Source of the DNA: Gammaproteobacteria bacterium Ga0077554
Lineage (GTDB): Bacteria; Pseudomonadota; Gammaproteobacteria; Ga0077554; Ga007554
Reading direction: 5' to 3'
DNA length: 64,000 nucleotides
Assembly (NCBI GenBank): GCA_001464585.1
Contig: LNFF01000009.1
Coordinates: forward strand, 1-64,000
Made by a program: the position numbers and the translations under genes. The notes beneath the pieces were generated by a model. The model did not search any database, was not told the DNA's origin, and was given only the letters and a program-made list of their open reading frames with translations. The first letter of the stretch is position 1, and every line of letters starts with the position of its first letter. Positions 45,329 through 53,297 of this stretch are shown one piece after another.

Positions 45329-45496
45329 CGTCGTTTTTAGGTTAAATCCAATCCTCCTTAAGGCCGCGCCCCAGCCGCGCCGTGCCGCATCATCTGGTTA
45401 ATACTTGCCGCCTTCCGGTAACTGTTTGCCGCTCTGCTTGTGCTCATCTTTCCAGTAATTATCATAACAATCTGTTTTTAATATATTTTATGTTTA

Positions 45497-45512
45497 TGGC
45501 ATGAATGATGCA
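45497..45512 (+). promoter_or_regulatory. Sigma-54-like promoter of the flgB operon
   Basis: TGGCATGAATGATGCA fits the -24/-12 pattern (GG and GC separated by exactly 10 bases; consensus TGGCAC-N5-TTGCA with A for the first T of TTGC). It lies 38 bases before the flgB ATG. RpoN control of rod/hook genes is common in polarly flagellated Proteobacteria. Confidence 0.6.
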
Positions 45513-45550
45513 TTTTTCCTGGGCACGATGCTCACAAGAAGGATGTACCC

Positions 45551-45973
45551 ATGCCATTCAACATTGACTCAGCCCTCGGAATCTTTCCCCAGGCGCTGTC
45601 CTTGCACGCTCGCCGCGCAGAAATGCTGGCCGCGAATCTGGCCAATGCAGACACACCCAATTACAAAGCCCGTGACATTGATTTCAAGGCAGCACTTCAG
45701 TCGGCGCTTCAGTCGAAGCAGGGCATGGCGTCTCAGGCGGGGGCAGGTGGCTTGAAGCTTACCCAGGTGGGGCATATTGGCATCGACTCTGACATGGAGG
45801 CGATGGGGTTGGTGAGATATCGCGTGCCGAACCAATCCTCGCTGGACGGCAATACCGTCAATACCGAAGTGGAGCAGGCTGAATTCACCCGTAACGCGAT
45901 CCAGTATCAAGCCGCGCTCACATTTCTTAACGGCCGCATTAAAGGCCTGATGAGCGCTATCAGAGGAGATTAA
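45551..45973 (+). CDS. flgB: Flagellar proximal rod protein FlgB
   Basis: A 140-residue rod subunit that links the MS ring/FliE to the rod. The N-terminal flagellar motif RRAEMLAANLANADTPNYKA and the C-terminal helix (AEFTRNAIQYQAALTFLNGR) polymerise like other axial proteins. It is the first gene of an 11-gene rod/hook operon (flgBCDEFGHIJKL), with AGAAGGA before the start. flgA and flgM are not upstream, unlike in many relatives. Confidence 0.96.
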   Translation: MPFNIDSALGIFPQALSLHARRAEMLAANLANADTPNYKARDIDFKAALQSALQSKQGMASQAGAGGLKLTQVGHIGIDSDMEAMGLVRYRVPNQSSLDGNTVNTEVEQAEFTRNAIQYQAALTFLNGRIKGLMSAIRGD

Positions 45974-45976
45974 TTC

Positions 45977-46390
45977 ATGTCGTCATTCAACATATTTGAT
46001 ATAGCGGGTTCAGGGATGAGCGCGCAATCATTGCGCCTCAATCTTACCGCCAGCAATCTGGCCAACGCCGAGAGTGTGAGCGGAAACGCGAAGGGCGTGT
46101 ATCGGCCGCGTGAGCCAGTGTTTGCGGCGTTGCTGGATAATGAAACCGGCAGCGGCACTGCCGCGCGCGTGCAAGTGCTGGGTGTCACTGAAAGTAATGC
46201 AGAGCCGCAGATGCGTTATGAACCCGGCCATCCCCTCGCGGATGAAAAAGGCTATATCTATTTGCCGAATGTGAATGTGGTGGAGCAGATGGCCAACATG
46301 ATTTCGGCTTCACGTTCTTATCAGAATAATGTTGAAATTTTGAATACGGCAAAACAATTATTGTTGGCAACTTTGAGAATCGGGCAGTAA
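45977..46390 (+). CDS. flgC: Flagellar proximal rod protein FlgC
   Basis: A 137-residue rod subunit, three bases after flgB. It shows the rod signature RLNLTASNLANAESVSGNAK near the N-terminus and a C-terminal helix with NVVEQMANMISASRSYQNNV. Exported by the flagellar type III system and assembled after FlgB. Confidence 0.96.
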   Translation: MSSFNIFDIAGSGMSAQSLRLNLTASNLANAESVSGNAKGVYRPREPVFAALLDNETGSGTAARVQVLGVTESNAEPQMRYEPGHPLADEKGYIYLPNVNVVEQMANMISASRSYQNNVEILNTAKQLLLATLRIGQ

Positions 46391-46413
46391 CGGATTGGTA
46401 ATGGAGAAAGAAC

Positions 46414-47100
46414 ATGGCGAATAATATTGATGCAAGCATCCTGGCTAAATTGGGCATCTCGAATGCAGGCACTACTCAGACGACAGAGTCTTCAAAAGAT
46501 AAATTAGGTCAGAAAGATTTTTTGAAGTTGATGGTGGCGCAGCTTAAAAACCAGGATCCGCTGAAGCCGATGGAGAATGGGGATTTCCTCGGTCAGATGG
46601 CGCAATTTAGCTCGGTGACCGGGCTTCAGGATTTGCAGGCATCGTTCAATCAATTGGCGGGGGTTATGCAATCCAATCAGGCATTGCAAGCCTCGGCATT
46701 GGTCGGGCGATCTGCGCTGGTGCCGGGCAACGCTGCGGTGTTGGCGTCTAGTGGTCAAACGGTGTCGGGTGCCGTTGACTTACCTGCCAGCACATCCGAT
46801 GTGGCTCTGGCCGTTACGGATCAATCCGGGACAGTAATCAGGTTAATGAGCATGGGGCCACAGGCCAGTGGATTGGCAAGTTTTCAATGGGATGGCAAGA
46901 CAGATGCAGGTGAGTTGGCGCCGCCAGGCAGATACAAAATAGTGGCTAACGCGATGCTTGATGGAAAAGTACAGGCGGTTGATACCCTGGTGGCTGCGCG
47001 TGTTGAAAGCGTTACGTTAGGGCGGGGCGGCCAGGAGTCCACGCTTAATCTTGCTGGCCTGGGTTCTTTGGAAATGTCAAAAGTTCGTCAAATAATGTGA
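46414..47100 (+). CDS. flgD: Flagellar hook-assembly scaffold FlgD
   Basis: The hook cap that directs addition of FlgE subunits and is discarded from the finished hook. The 228-residue protein has the conserved N-terminal segment KLGQKDFLKLMVAQLKNQDP and LKPMENGDFLGQMAQFS. The central Ig-like domain is followed by FlgD-type FQWDGKTDAGELAPPGRY. Starts 23 bases after flgC. Confidence 0.96.
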   Translation: MANNIDASILAKLGISNAGTTQTTESSKDKLGQKDFLKLMVAQLKNQDPLKPMENGDFLGQMAQFSSVTGLQDLQASFNQLAGVMQSNQALQASALVGRSALVPGNAAVLASSGQTVSGAVDLPASTSDVALAVTDQSGTVIRLMSMGPQASGLASFQWDGKTDAGELAPPGRYKIVANAMLDGKVQAVDTLVAARVESVTLGRGGQESTLNLAGLGSLEMSKVRQIM

Positions 47101-47127
47101 TTTTAATTTTTCAAGAGGAGCATAACC

Positions 47128-48405
47128 ATGCCGTTCCGTATAGCTTTAAGTGGCATTAACGCAGCCGCAGCAGAATTGAAGACGATTTCGAATAATATTG
47201 CGAATGCCGCCACCACCGGATTTAAAAAATCACGCGTCGAATTTGGCGATGTATATGCGACCAGTAATCTGGGTATCTCGCAGAATGCAATTGGTAGCGG
47301 TGTGCGCGTGACGTCGGTAGCACAACAGTTCAGCCAGGGTAACATTGGTTTTACCAATAACAATCTTGATCTGGCGGTGAATGGTCAGGGCTTCTTTATA
47401 TTAAATGATGGTGGCATTCCCGCGTATACCCGTGCCGGGGCTTTTCAGGTAGACAGGGATGGCTTTATTGTTAATAGCGAGAACCAGCGGCTCACCGCTT
47501 ACCTCGCCGATCTGGCGGGTAACATCACCGGTTCACGCGGTGATTTACAGCTCAGCACGGCAGATATTGCACCGCAGGCGACGACGGCTGTTAATATTTC
47601 AGCTAATTTGAATGCCAACGCCACGCCTTCTGCGCCTTATCCAGCGCTGCCGATATTCGATAGAACCGACCCTACCAGTTATAACAATTCAACCGCATTA
47701 ACAGTCTTTGATTCCTTAGGAAATCCGGTGTTGGGCACCATGTATTACCGCAAGAACACGAATTCCAATGAATGGGAAACTCATCTGTGGCTTACCAATA
47801 ATGCCGGTGCGCCGGTTGAAGTTATACCCACGGGTAATGTGGCAGGGCAACCGGCACGGTTGAATTTTTCCAATGCTGGCGTTATCACCTCTGTAACACC
47901 TTCGGTAGGCGGCACGTTGAATGTTGATTACGGCACGGTTAATCCGTTGACCGGCGCGGCGAATTTATCATTTGATGTTGATTATGCCACGGTCTCGCAA
48001 TTCGGTAGCCCGTTCAGTGTGAATGCATTGACGCAGGATGGTTATGCCACAGGTCGCCTCAGCGGTATAGACATCAGTGATACTGGTATTGTGCAGTCAC
48101 GCTACACCAATGGTCAGTCACGTGCGTTGGGTCAGGTGGCGCTGGCAAACTTCAGTAATACACAAGGCTTGCGGCAATTGGGCGCGACAGCATGGGCAGA
48201 AACTTTTGACTCAGGTGCGGCGTTGGTAGGGCAGCCAGGCACGGGAAGTTTAGGGTTGGTGCAGTCGGGCGCATTGGAAGGATCGAATGTTGATTTGACC
48301 GAACAGTTAGTACAGATGATTACGGCGCAACGTAACTTTCAGGCGAATGCGCAGGTAATTACCACTGCCGATGCCGTGACACAAACTATCATTAATATTC
48401 GTTAA
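47128..48405 (+). CDS. flgE: Flagellar hook protein FlgE
   Basis: The hook subunit, 425 residues. N-terminal axial motif (LSGINAAAAELKTISNNIAN, then ATTGFKKSRVEFGDVY), the segment VNGQGFFIL typical of FlgE/F/G, and C-terminal helices (GSNVDLTEQLVQMITAQRNF). Preceded by AAGAGGAG. A MITE-like element separates it from flgF. Confidence 0.96.
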   Translation: MPFRIALSGINAAAAELKTISNNIANAATTGFKKSRVEFGDVYATSNLGISQNAIGSGVRVTSVAQQFSQGNIGFTNNNLDLAVNGQGFFILNDGGIPAYTRAGAFQVDRDGFIVNSENQRLTAYLADLAGNITGSRGDLQLSTADIAPQATTAVNISANLNANATPSAPYPALPIFDRTDPTSYNNSTALTVFDSLGNPVLGTMYYRKNTNSNEWETHLWLTNNAGAPVEVIPTGNVAGQPARLNFSNAGVITSVTPSVGGTLNVDYGTVNPLTGAANLSFDVDYATVSQFGSPFSVNALTQDGYATGRLSGIDISDTGIVQSRYTNGQSRALGQVALANFSNTQGLRQLGATAWAETFDSGAALVGQPGTGSLGLVQSGALEGSNVDLTEQLVQMITAQRNFQANAQVITTADAVTQTIINIR

Positions 48406-48410
48406 GCATT

Positions 48411-48590
48411 ATCCTAAAAACGGCGATTGGAACCTACTGCGAATGGCTAATATACCGAATCTGCACGAGAAACTCACGAAATCTGTCCTCACCGTAGCGG
48501 TGCTACGGCTGCGGAATATTTTCGTGACTTTATCGCACATCTTCAGCATCTTAGCCCTTCTCGCTACGGTTCAACCGCCGTTTTTAGGAT
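48411..48590. mobile_element. MITE-like element between flgE and flgF
   Basis: 180 bases bounded by perfect 15-bp inverted ends ATCCTAAAAACGGCG (48411-48425) and CGCCGTTTTTAGGAT (48576-48590). Similarity extends a little inward (ATTGGAACC versus GTTGAACC). Inside are nested palindromes: ACTCACGAAA...TTTTCGTGACT and CCGTAGC-GGT-GCTACGG. There is no reading frame for a transposase. It occupies almost the whole 207-base gap in the operon and would fold into a long cruciform hairpin in the mRNA. Confidence 0.8.
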
Positions 48591-48612
48591 CATTGATGTA
48601 ATGGAGTGACGT

Positions 48613-49350
48613 ATGGATCGCATGTTGTATGTGGCAATGTCGGGTGCGAAGCAGATCATGCTGGCGCAGGCCGTCAACAATAATAATCTGGCGAATGTCA
48701 GCACGGCCGGATTCCGCGCTGATCTCGACGCATTTCGTAGTATGCCCGTGTTTGGCCCAGGATATCCCAGCCGTGTTTATACCATGACGGAACGCCCTGG
48801 CACCGATATGTCAGCCGGGGCGCTCACGACCACGGGACGTGAACTCGATGTAGCAGTGAACGGTCAGGGATGGATTGCCGTGCAAGCACCGGATGGCAGT
48901 GAAGCCTATACGCGTGCGGGTGATTTACGCGTTTCGGTAAATGGTCAACTGGAAACGGGTGCAGGGCATCCGGTCATGGGCAATGGTGGTCCGATTGCCG
49001 TGCCACCTTTTGATAAAATTGAAATTGGTTCAGACGGTACGATTTCAATTTTACCGATCGGTCAGGCACCCAGTGCCTTGGCAGTGGTGGATAGAATCAA
49101 GCTGGTTAATCCCTTGCAGCGTGATATGGAAAAAGGCGTGGACGGCTTAATGCGTGTTAAGGGTTCAGATGCGGCGCCAGACGCTACGGTGAGTCTGGCA
49201 GGCGGCGTGCTGGAATCCAGTAATGTTAATGCGGTTGAGGCGATGGTAAAAATGATTGAACTGAGCCGACATTATGAAACGCAGATCAAGATGATGCGGG
49301 TTGCGCAGGAAAATGATGTGGCGGCCACGCAAATGATGAGAATGAGTTAG
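48613..49350 (+). CDS. flgF: Flagellar proximal rod protein FlgF
   Basis: A 245-residue rod protein of the FlgE/F/G family. N-terminal MDRMLYVAMSGAKQIMLAQA and NNNLANVSTAGFRADLDAF; VAVNGQGWIAV in the middle; C-terminal SSNVNAVEAMVKMIELSRHY. Starts 22 bases after the end of the MITE-like element. Confidence 0.95.
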   Translation: MDRMLYVAMSGAKQIMLAQAVNNNNLANVSTAGFRADLDAFRSMPVFGPGYPSRVYTMTERPGTDMSAGALTTTGRELDVAVNGQGWIAVQAPDGSEAYTRAGDLRVSVNGQLETGAGHPVMGNGGPIAVPPFDKIEIGSDGTISILPIGQAPSALAVVDRIKLVNPLQRDMEKGVDGLMRVKGSDAAPDATVSLAGGVLESSNVNAVEAMVKMIELSRHYETQIKMMRVAQENDVAATQMMRMS

Positions 49351-49385
49351 TTAATTAATTAGTTTTAAGGCAGAGGAATACTAAT

Positions 49386-50171
49386 ATGAACCCCGCATTA
49401 TGGATTGCTAAAACTGGACTGGATGCACAGCAGACACGCATGGCCGTGATTTCAAACAATCTGGCCAACGTGAATACCACAGGATTCAAGCAGGGCAGGG
49501 CGGTGTTTGAAGATTTATTTTATCAAAACATTCGCCAGGTGGGTTCGCAAACATCGCAGGATACCGTTCATCCTTCCGGCTTAATGCTCGGCACCGGTGT
49601 GCGCACGGTAGCGACGGAAAAATTATTTACCCAGGGGAATGTGGTGCAAACCGGTAACACGCTGGATGTCGCCATTCAGGGGCGCGGATTTTTTCAGGTG
49701 CTGCTGCCCGACGGTAGTTTGGCTTATAGCCGTGATGGCTCATTCCAAGTCAACTCCCAGGGGCAAGTGGTGACGGCCAATGGCTATGTGGTACAGCCCG
49801 CCATCAGCATCCCTGACAGCGCGCAAAGCATCAGTATCGGCAGCGATGGCACGGTGGGCGTGCGCCTGCCCGGCTCTTCTGCGCCAACGCAGGTAGGCGC
49901 ATTGCAATTGGCAGATTTTGTCAATCCGGTGGGTTTGCAGGCCATGGGGCAGAATCTCTATCTGGAATCGGCGGCAAGCGGTTCTCCGCAGGCGGGTAAT
50001 CCCGGCACATCGGGTTTGGGAACCCTGGCGCAGGGTTCCGTGGAAAGTTCCAACGTCAATATTGTCGCCGAGCTGGTGGGCATGATTGAAGCGCAGCGTG
50101 CATATGAAATGAATTCAAAGGCGATTGCGGCGGCTGACCAAATGCTGCAATACGTGACCAATAATCTGTAG
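49386..50171 (+). CDS. flgG: Flagellar distal rod protein FlgG
   Basis: The distal rod (drive shaft) subunit, 261 residues, the usual length. Motifs: [52 protein letters not shown], and C-terminal [20 protein letters not shown]. Preceded by GAGGAA. The most conserved gene of the set. Confidence 0.97.
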   Translation: MNPALWIAKTGLDAQQTRMAVISNNLANVNTTGFKQGRAVFEDLFYQNIRQVGSQTSQDTVHPSGLMLGTGVRTVATEKLFTQGNVVQTGNTLDVAIQGRGFFQVLLPDGSLAYSRDGSFQVNSQGQVVTANGYVVQPAISIPDSAQSISIGSDGTVGVRLPGSSAPTQVGALQLADFVNPVGLQAMGQNLYLESAASGSPQAGNPGTSGLGTLAQGSVESSNVNIVAELVGMIEAQRAYEMNSKAIAAADQMLQYVTNNL

Positions 50172-50240
50172 CAGGATTTTGGCATATATCTTGCATTTTT
50201 TATGCAGACAACGGTTTCTGGTGCGTCGAGGAACAAATGA

Positions 50241-50966
50241 ATGGTAGTCATCAATACACATCGGGCCATTAAAAAAATAGTGGTAGTGAGTGGGCTGATA
50301 ATATTATCCGGCTGCGCAGCCACGCCAATGAAAAGCGATCCGGCCTTTGCGCCCGCTCGCCCCGTGGCACCTGCGCCTTCCATGAAAAGCCACGGTGCAA
50401 TTTATCAAGCAGGGTATGGCATATCCCTGTTTGAAGACCTTAAAGCACGCCGGGTCGGCGACATTCTGACGGTGGTGCTGGTGGAAAAGACTGATGCCAG
50501 CAAAAAGGCTGGCACTACATCCAAGAAAAAAACTGACGTAGATATTGCCGCCCCGGTGATTCTTGGTTCCCCCTTGCAGTTTAATGCATCAGGTTTACTT
50601 CCACTCGCAAGTAATGTTGGCAATAACTTAAGTGTGGGCTTGAATTCAAACCAGAATTTTTCCGGCGAGGGCGACAGTAATCAAAGCAACAGCCTGAATG
50701 GCCGTATTACCGTCACAGTTGCTGAAGTATTGCCGAATGGCAATATGCTGATACGCGGTGAAAAAATGCTGGCGATTAATCAAGGCAATGAATATGTGCG
50801 ATTCTCGGGAATTGTTCGTCCCCTGGATATTCAGCGCGACAATACCGTGTTATCTACGTTGGTTGCAGACACGAAAATAAGTTATGCCGGAGAAGGCGCA
50901 GTTGCCGATGCAAACACCTCGGGCTGGCTGGCGCGCTTCTTTAATAGCTCATGGTGGCCTTTCTAA
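50241..50966 (+). CDS. flgH: Flagellar L-ring lipoprotein FlgH
   Basis: Forms the outer-membrane L ring. The 241-residue precursor has a lipoprotein signal with lipobox LSGC and lipidated Cys25. The core is typical: LFEDLKARRVGDILTVVLVE, NGRITVTVAEVLPNGNMLIR, GEKMLAINQGNEYVRFSGIV and RPLDIQRDNTV. A type A repeat separates it from flgI. Confidence 0.95.
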   Translation: MVVINTHRAIKKIVVVSGLIILSGCAATPMKSDPAFAPARPVAPAPSMKSHGAIYQAGYGISLFEDLKARRVGDILTVVLVEKTDASKKAGTTSKKKTDVDIAAPVILGSPLQFNASGLLPLASNVGNNLSVGLNSNQNFSGEGDSNQSNSLNGRITVTVAEVLPNGNMLIRGEKMLAINQGNEYVRFSGIVRPLDIQRDNTVLSTLVADTKISYAGEGAVADANTSGWLARFFNSSWWPF

Positions 50967-50974
50967 CAGGATAT

Positions 50975-51061
50975 GTCATTTCGACCAACGGGAGAAATCC
51001 GGAAAGATCACTCACCTTCATTCGAGACGAGACAAGGATTTCTCGCTACGCTCGAAATGAC
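50975..51061. repeat. Dispersed palindromic repeat, type A, between flgH and flgI
   Basis: The ends GTCATTTCGACCAACGGGAG and CTACGCTCGAAATGAC are inverted copies. The interior has AGATCACTCACC and ACAAGGATTTCTCGC. It fills most of the flgH-flgI gap inside the operon. Confidence 0.85.
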
Positions 51062-51111
51062 AATTAAACCAGTGATGATAAGCGGTATGTTTAGTATAAC
51101 GAGATCATGAA

Positions 51112-52224
51112 ATGCCAATGCGATCCATAAAATTTTTTATACCAATTTTTAGTCTGGTGCTATTAACGACGCCAGTACATGCTGAGCGCATCAAAGATGT
51201 CGCCTCGGTCGATGGCGTGAGAATAAATCAACTGGTGGGTTACGGTCTGGTAGTGGGGCTGGATGGCAGTGGCGACCAGACTACCCAGGCACCGTTCACG
51301 GTACAAAGCATGAAGAGCATGCTTGCCCAATTCGGCATAGTCTTGCCGCCCAACGTAAATCCCCAGTTGAAAAATGTCGCCGCCGTGGCTATTCATGCTG
51401 AATTGCCCGCGTTTGCCAAACCGGGTCAGACCATAGACATCACCGTTTCATCGCTCGGCAATGCCAAGAGCCTGCGTGGTGGCAGTTTGCTCATGACGCC
51501 GCTCAAGGGCGCGGATGGTGAAGTGTATGCCATTGCCCAGGGTAATCTCGCCGTAGGTGGTTTGGGTGTGTCGGGCAGTGACGGCTCAAAAATAACCGTA
51601 AATATTCCCAGTGTAGGACGCATTCCCAATGGCGCAACCATCGAACGTGCGTCGCCCACCTCATTTGGTGAGATGGATGCGTTAGTCTTCAATCTGCATA
51701 CCTCGGATTTCACTACCGCCAAACGTTTGGCGGATACCATTAATGCCACGATAGGTGCAGGCACAGCGCAAGCGCTGGATGCGGCGTCCATCAGAGTCAG
51801 CGCACCGCAGGATCAATCGCAACGCGTCGCATTTATTTCAGTGCTGGAAAATCTTACCTTGGAACCGGGCGAAGCCGCCGCAAAAGTAATTATTAATTCC
51901 CGCACTGGCACGGTAGTGATTGGTCGGCATGTACGTGTCATGCCTGCGGCAGTATCTCATGGCAGTCTGGTAGTCACCATTTCTGAAAAAGCCCGTGTCA
52001 GCCAGCCACCAGCCTTGTCTGGAGGGAATACTGTCATCATACCGACCACGGACATTCAAGTCACAGAAGAAAATAACCGCATGTTTTTATTTGATTCGGG
52101 TGTGTCACTGGACGAAATTGTGCGCGCCGTAAATCAAGTAGGCGCCGCGCCCGGTGATCTGGTCGCGATTCTTCAGGCGTTGAAAGAATCTGGCGCGTTA
52201 CGCGCCGAACTTATCGTGATTTAA
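51112..52224 (+). CDS. flgI: Flagellar P-ring protein FlgI
   Basis: The periplasmic P-ring subunit, 370 residues with an N-terminal signal peptide ending near PVHA. Family motifs: [53 protein letters not shown] and the C-terminal [20 protein letters not shown]. Start may be either ATG at 51112 or 51118; ribosome sites are weak. Confidence 0.96.
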   Translation: MPMRSIKFFIPIFSLVLLTTPVHAERIKDVASVDGVRINQLVGYGLVVGLDGSGDQTTQAPFTVQSMKSMLAQFGIVLPPNVNPQLKNVAAVAIHAELPAFAKPGQTIDITVSSLGNAKSLRGGSLLMTPLKGADGEVYAIAQGNLAVGGLGVSGSDGSKITVNIPSVGRIPNGATIERASPTSFGEMDALVFNLHTSDFTTAKRLADTINATIGAGTAQALDAASIRVSAPQDQSQRVAFISVLENLTLEPGEAAAKVIINSRTGTVVIGRHVRVMPAAVSHGSLVVTISEKARVSQPPALSGGNTVIIPTTDIQVTEENNRMFLFDSGVSLDEIVRAVNQVGAAPGDLVAILQALKESGALRAELIVI

Positions 52225-52242
52225 GAGGGTATCTAATCATTC

Positions 52243-52328
52243 GTCATTCCCGCGCAGGCGGGAATCCAGTGGTTAAGATAGCGCATTAAATCGGTAACAT
52301 CGGGATTCCCGTCGGAGCGGGAGTGACG
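52243..52328. repeat. Palindromic repeat between flgI and flgJ
   Basis: It begins GTCATTCCCGCGCAGGCGGG and ends CCCGTCGGAGCGGGAGTGAC. This is a different flavour (CCCGC-rich arms) from the GAACG type, with the same outer GTCATT-like end. Confidence 0.75.
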
Positions 52329-52358
52329 GTTGTTGAATTTTTATAGGTACACTTTAAG

Positions 52359-53297
52359 ATGATATCTAACCCCAGTATTTATACTGACCTGCAGAGCCTG
52401 ACGCAGTTGCGCGCCCAGGCACAGCAAAATTCGCCCGAGGCGTTACGGGCAGTAGCCAAACAGTTCGAGGGCTTGCTCATGCAAATGATGCTGAAGAGCA
52501 TGCGCGATGCGAGCATGGGTGATGGTTTAATGGATAGCGAACAGACGGACTTTTATCAAGGCATGTTTGACCAGCAATTATCCTTAACCCTTTCCCAAGG
52601 ACGTGGGCTGGGCCTGGCAAATATGCTCATCAAGCAACTGGGTGGCGACCTTGCCGACACTAATAAAGATCGCCAGCCAGGCGTGACAAATTCCCCATTC
52701 CCTTTTCCGGCGACGCTGCCACTTTCAAATCCACCGATGGTCTCGCCACAGGTTTCTAACAATAGTAACGCTCAGCTGTTGTTTACATCGCCCGCAGAGT
52801 TTGTAAAGTCACTGTGGCCGCTTGCCCAACACACCGGAAAAGCATTGGGCGTGGCGCCGCAGGCTATTCTGGCCCAGGCAGCGCTTGAAACAGGTTGGGG
52901 GCAAGCGATCATGCAACGCCCTGATGGCCGCAGCACCCATAATCTTTTTGGTATCAAGGCAGATAGGCTTTGGCAGGGCGAGCGGGTTGTTATGCCCACA
53001 CTGGAATATACTTATGGCAAAGCAGGAAAACGCAACGAGTTATTTCGCACTTATGATTCTTATGCCGCGAGCTTTGCTGATTATGCAAATTTTCTGCGTT
53101 CCAATCCGCGTTATAGCCAGGCACTTTTGTCGGGTGAGAATCCTGAGTTGTTTACGCAAGCCTTACATGATGCAGGCTATGCAACGGATCCTGATTATAA
53201 TGTCAAAATAAATAATATCATTAATAGCCCGGCAATGATTGCAAGACTGAAACAATTGCCACTACAGGGTCAAGTTGAGGTAGCGTATGGCGGGTGA
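52359..53297 (+). CDS. flgJ: Peptidoglycan hydrolase / rod scaffold FlgJ
   Basis: A 312-residue bifunctional protein. The N-terminal rod-cap domain (QFEGLLMQMMLKSMRDASMG, DSEQTDFYQGMFDQQLS) guides rod assembly. The C-terminal glucosaminidase-type muramidase domain (ILAQAALETGWGQAIMQRPD with catalytic Glu; NLFGIKADRLWQGERV; YASFADYANFLRSN-like) opens the cell wall. It overlaps flgK by 11 bases. Confidence 0.94.
   Translation: MISNPSIYTDLQSLTQLRAQAQQNSPEALRAVAKQFEGLLMQMMLKSMRDASMGDGLMDSEQTDFYQGMFDQQLSLTLSQGRGLGLANMLIKQLGGDLADTNKDRQPGVTNSPFPFPATLPLSNPPMVSPQVSNNSNAQLLFTSPAEFVKSLWPLAQHTGKALGVAPQAILAQAALETGWGQAIMQRPDGRSTHNLFGIKADRLWQGERVVMPTLEYTYGKAGKRNELFRTYDSYAASFADYANFLRSNPRYSQALLSGENPELFTQALHDAGYATDPDYNVKINNIINSPAMIARLKQLPLQGQVEVAYGG

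Larger units (their letters stand above)
45113..45550. other. Intergenic region upstream of flgB
   Basis: It holds a composite repeat (45162-45328), flanks that match the right end of the MITE-like element at 48411-48590, and a sigma-54-like promoter (45497-45512). On the minus strand, 45478-45402 reads as a short open stretch ending EHKQSGKQLPEGGKY and a stop. That may be the tail of a lost gene but is too short to name. Confidence 0.5.
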
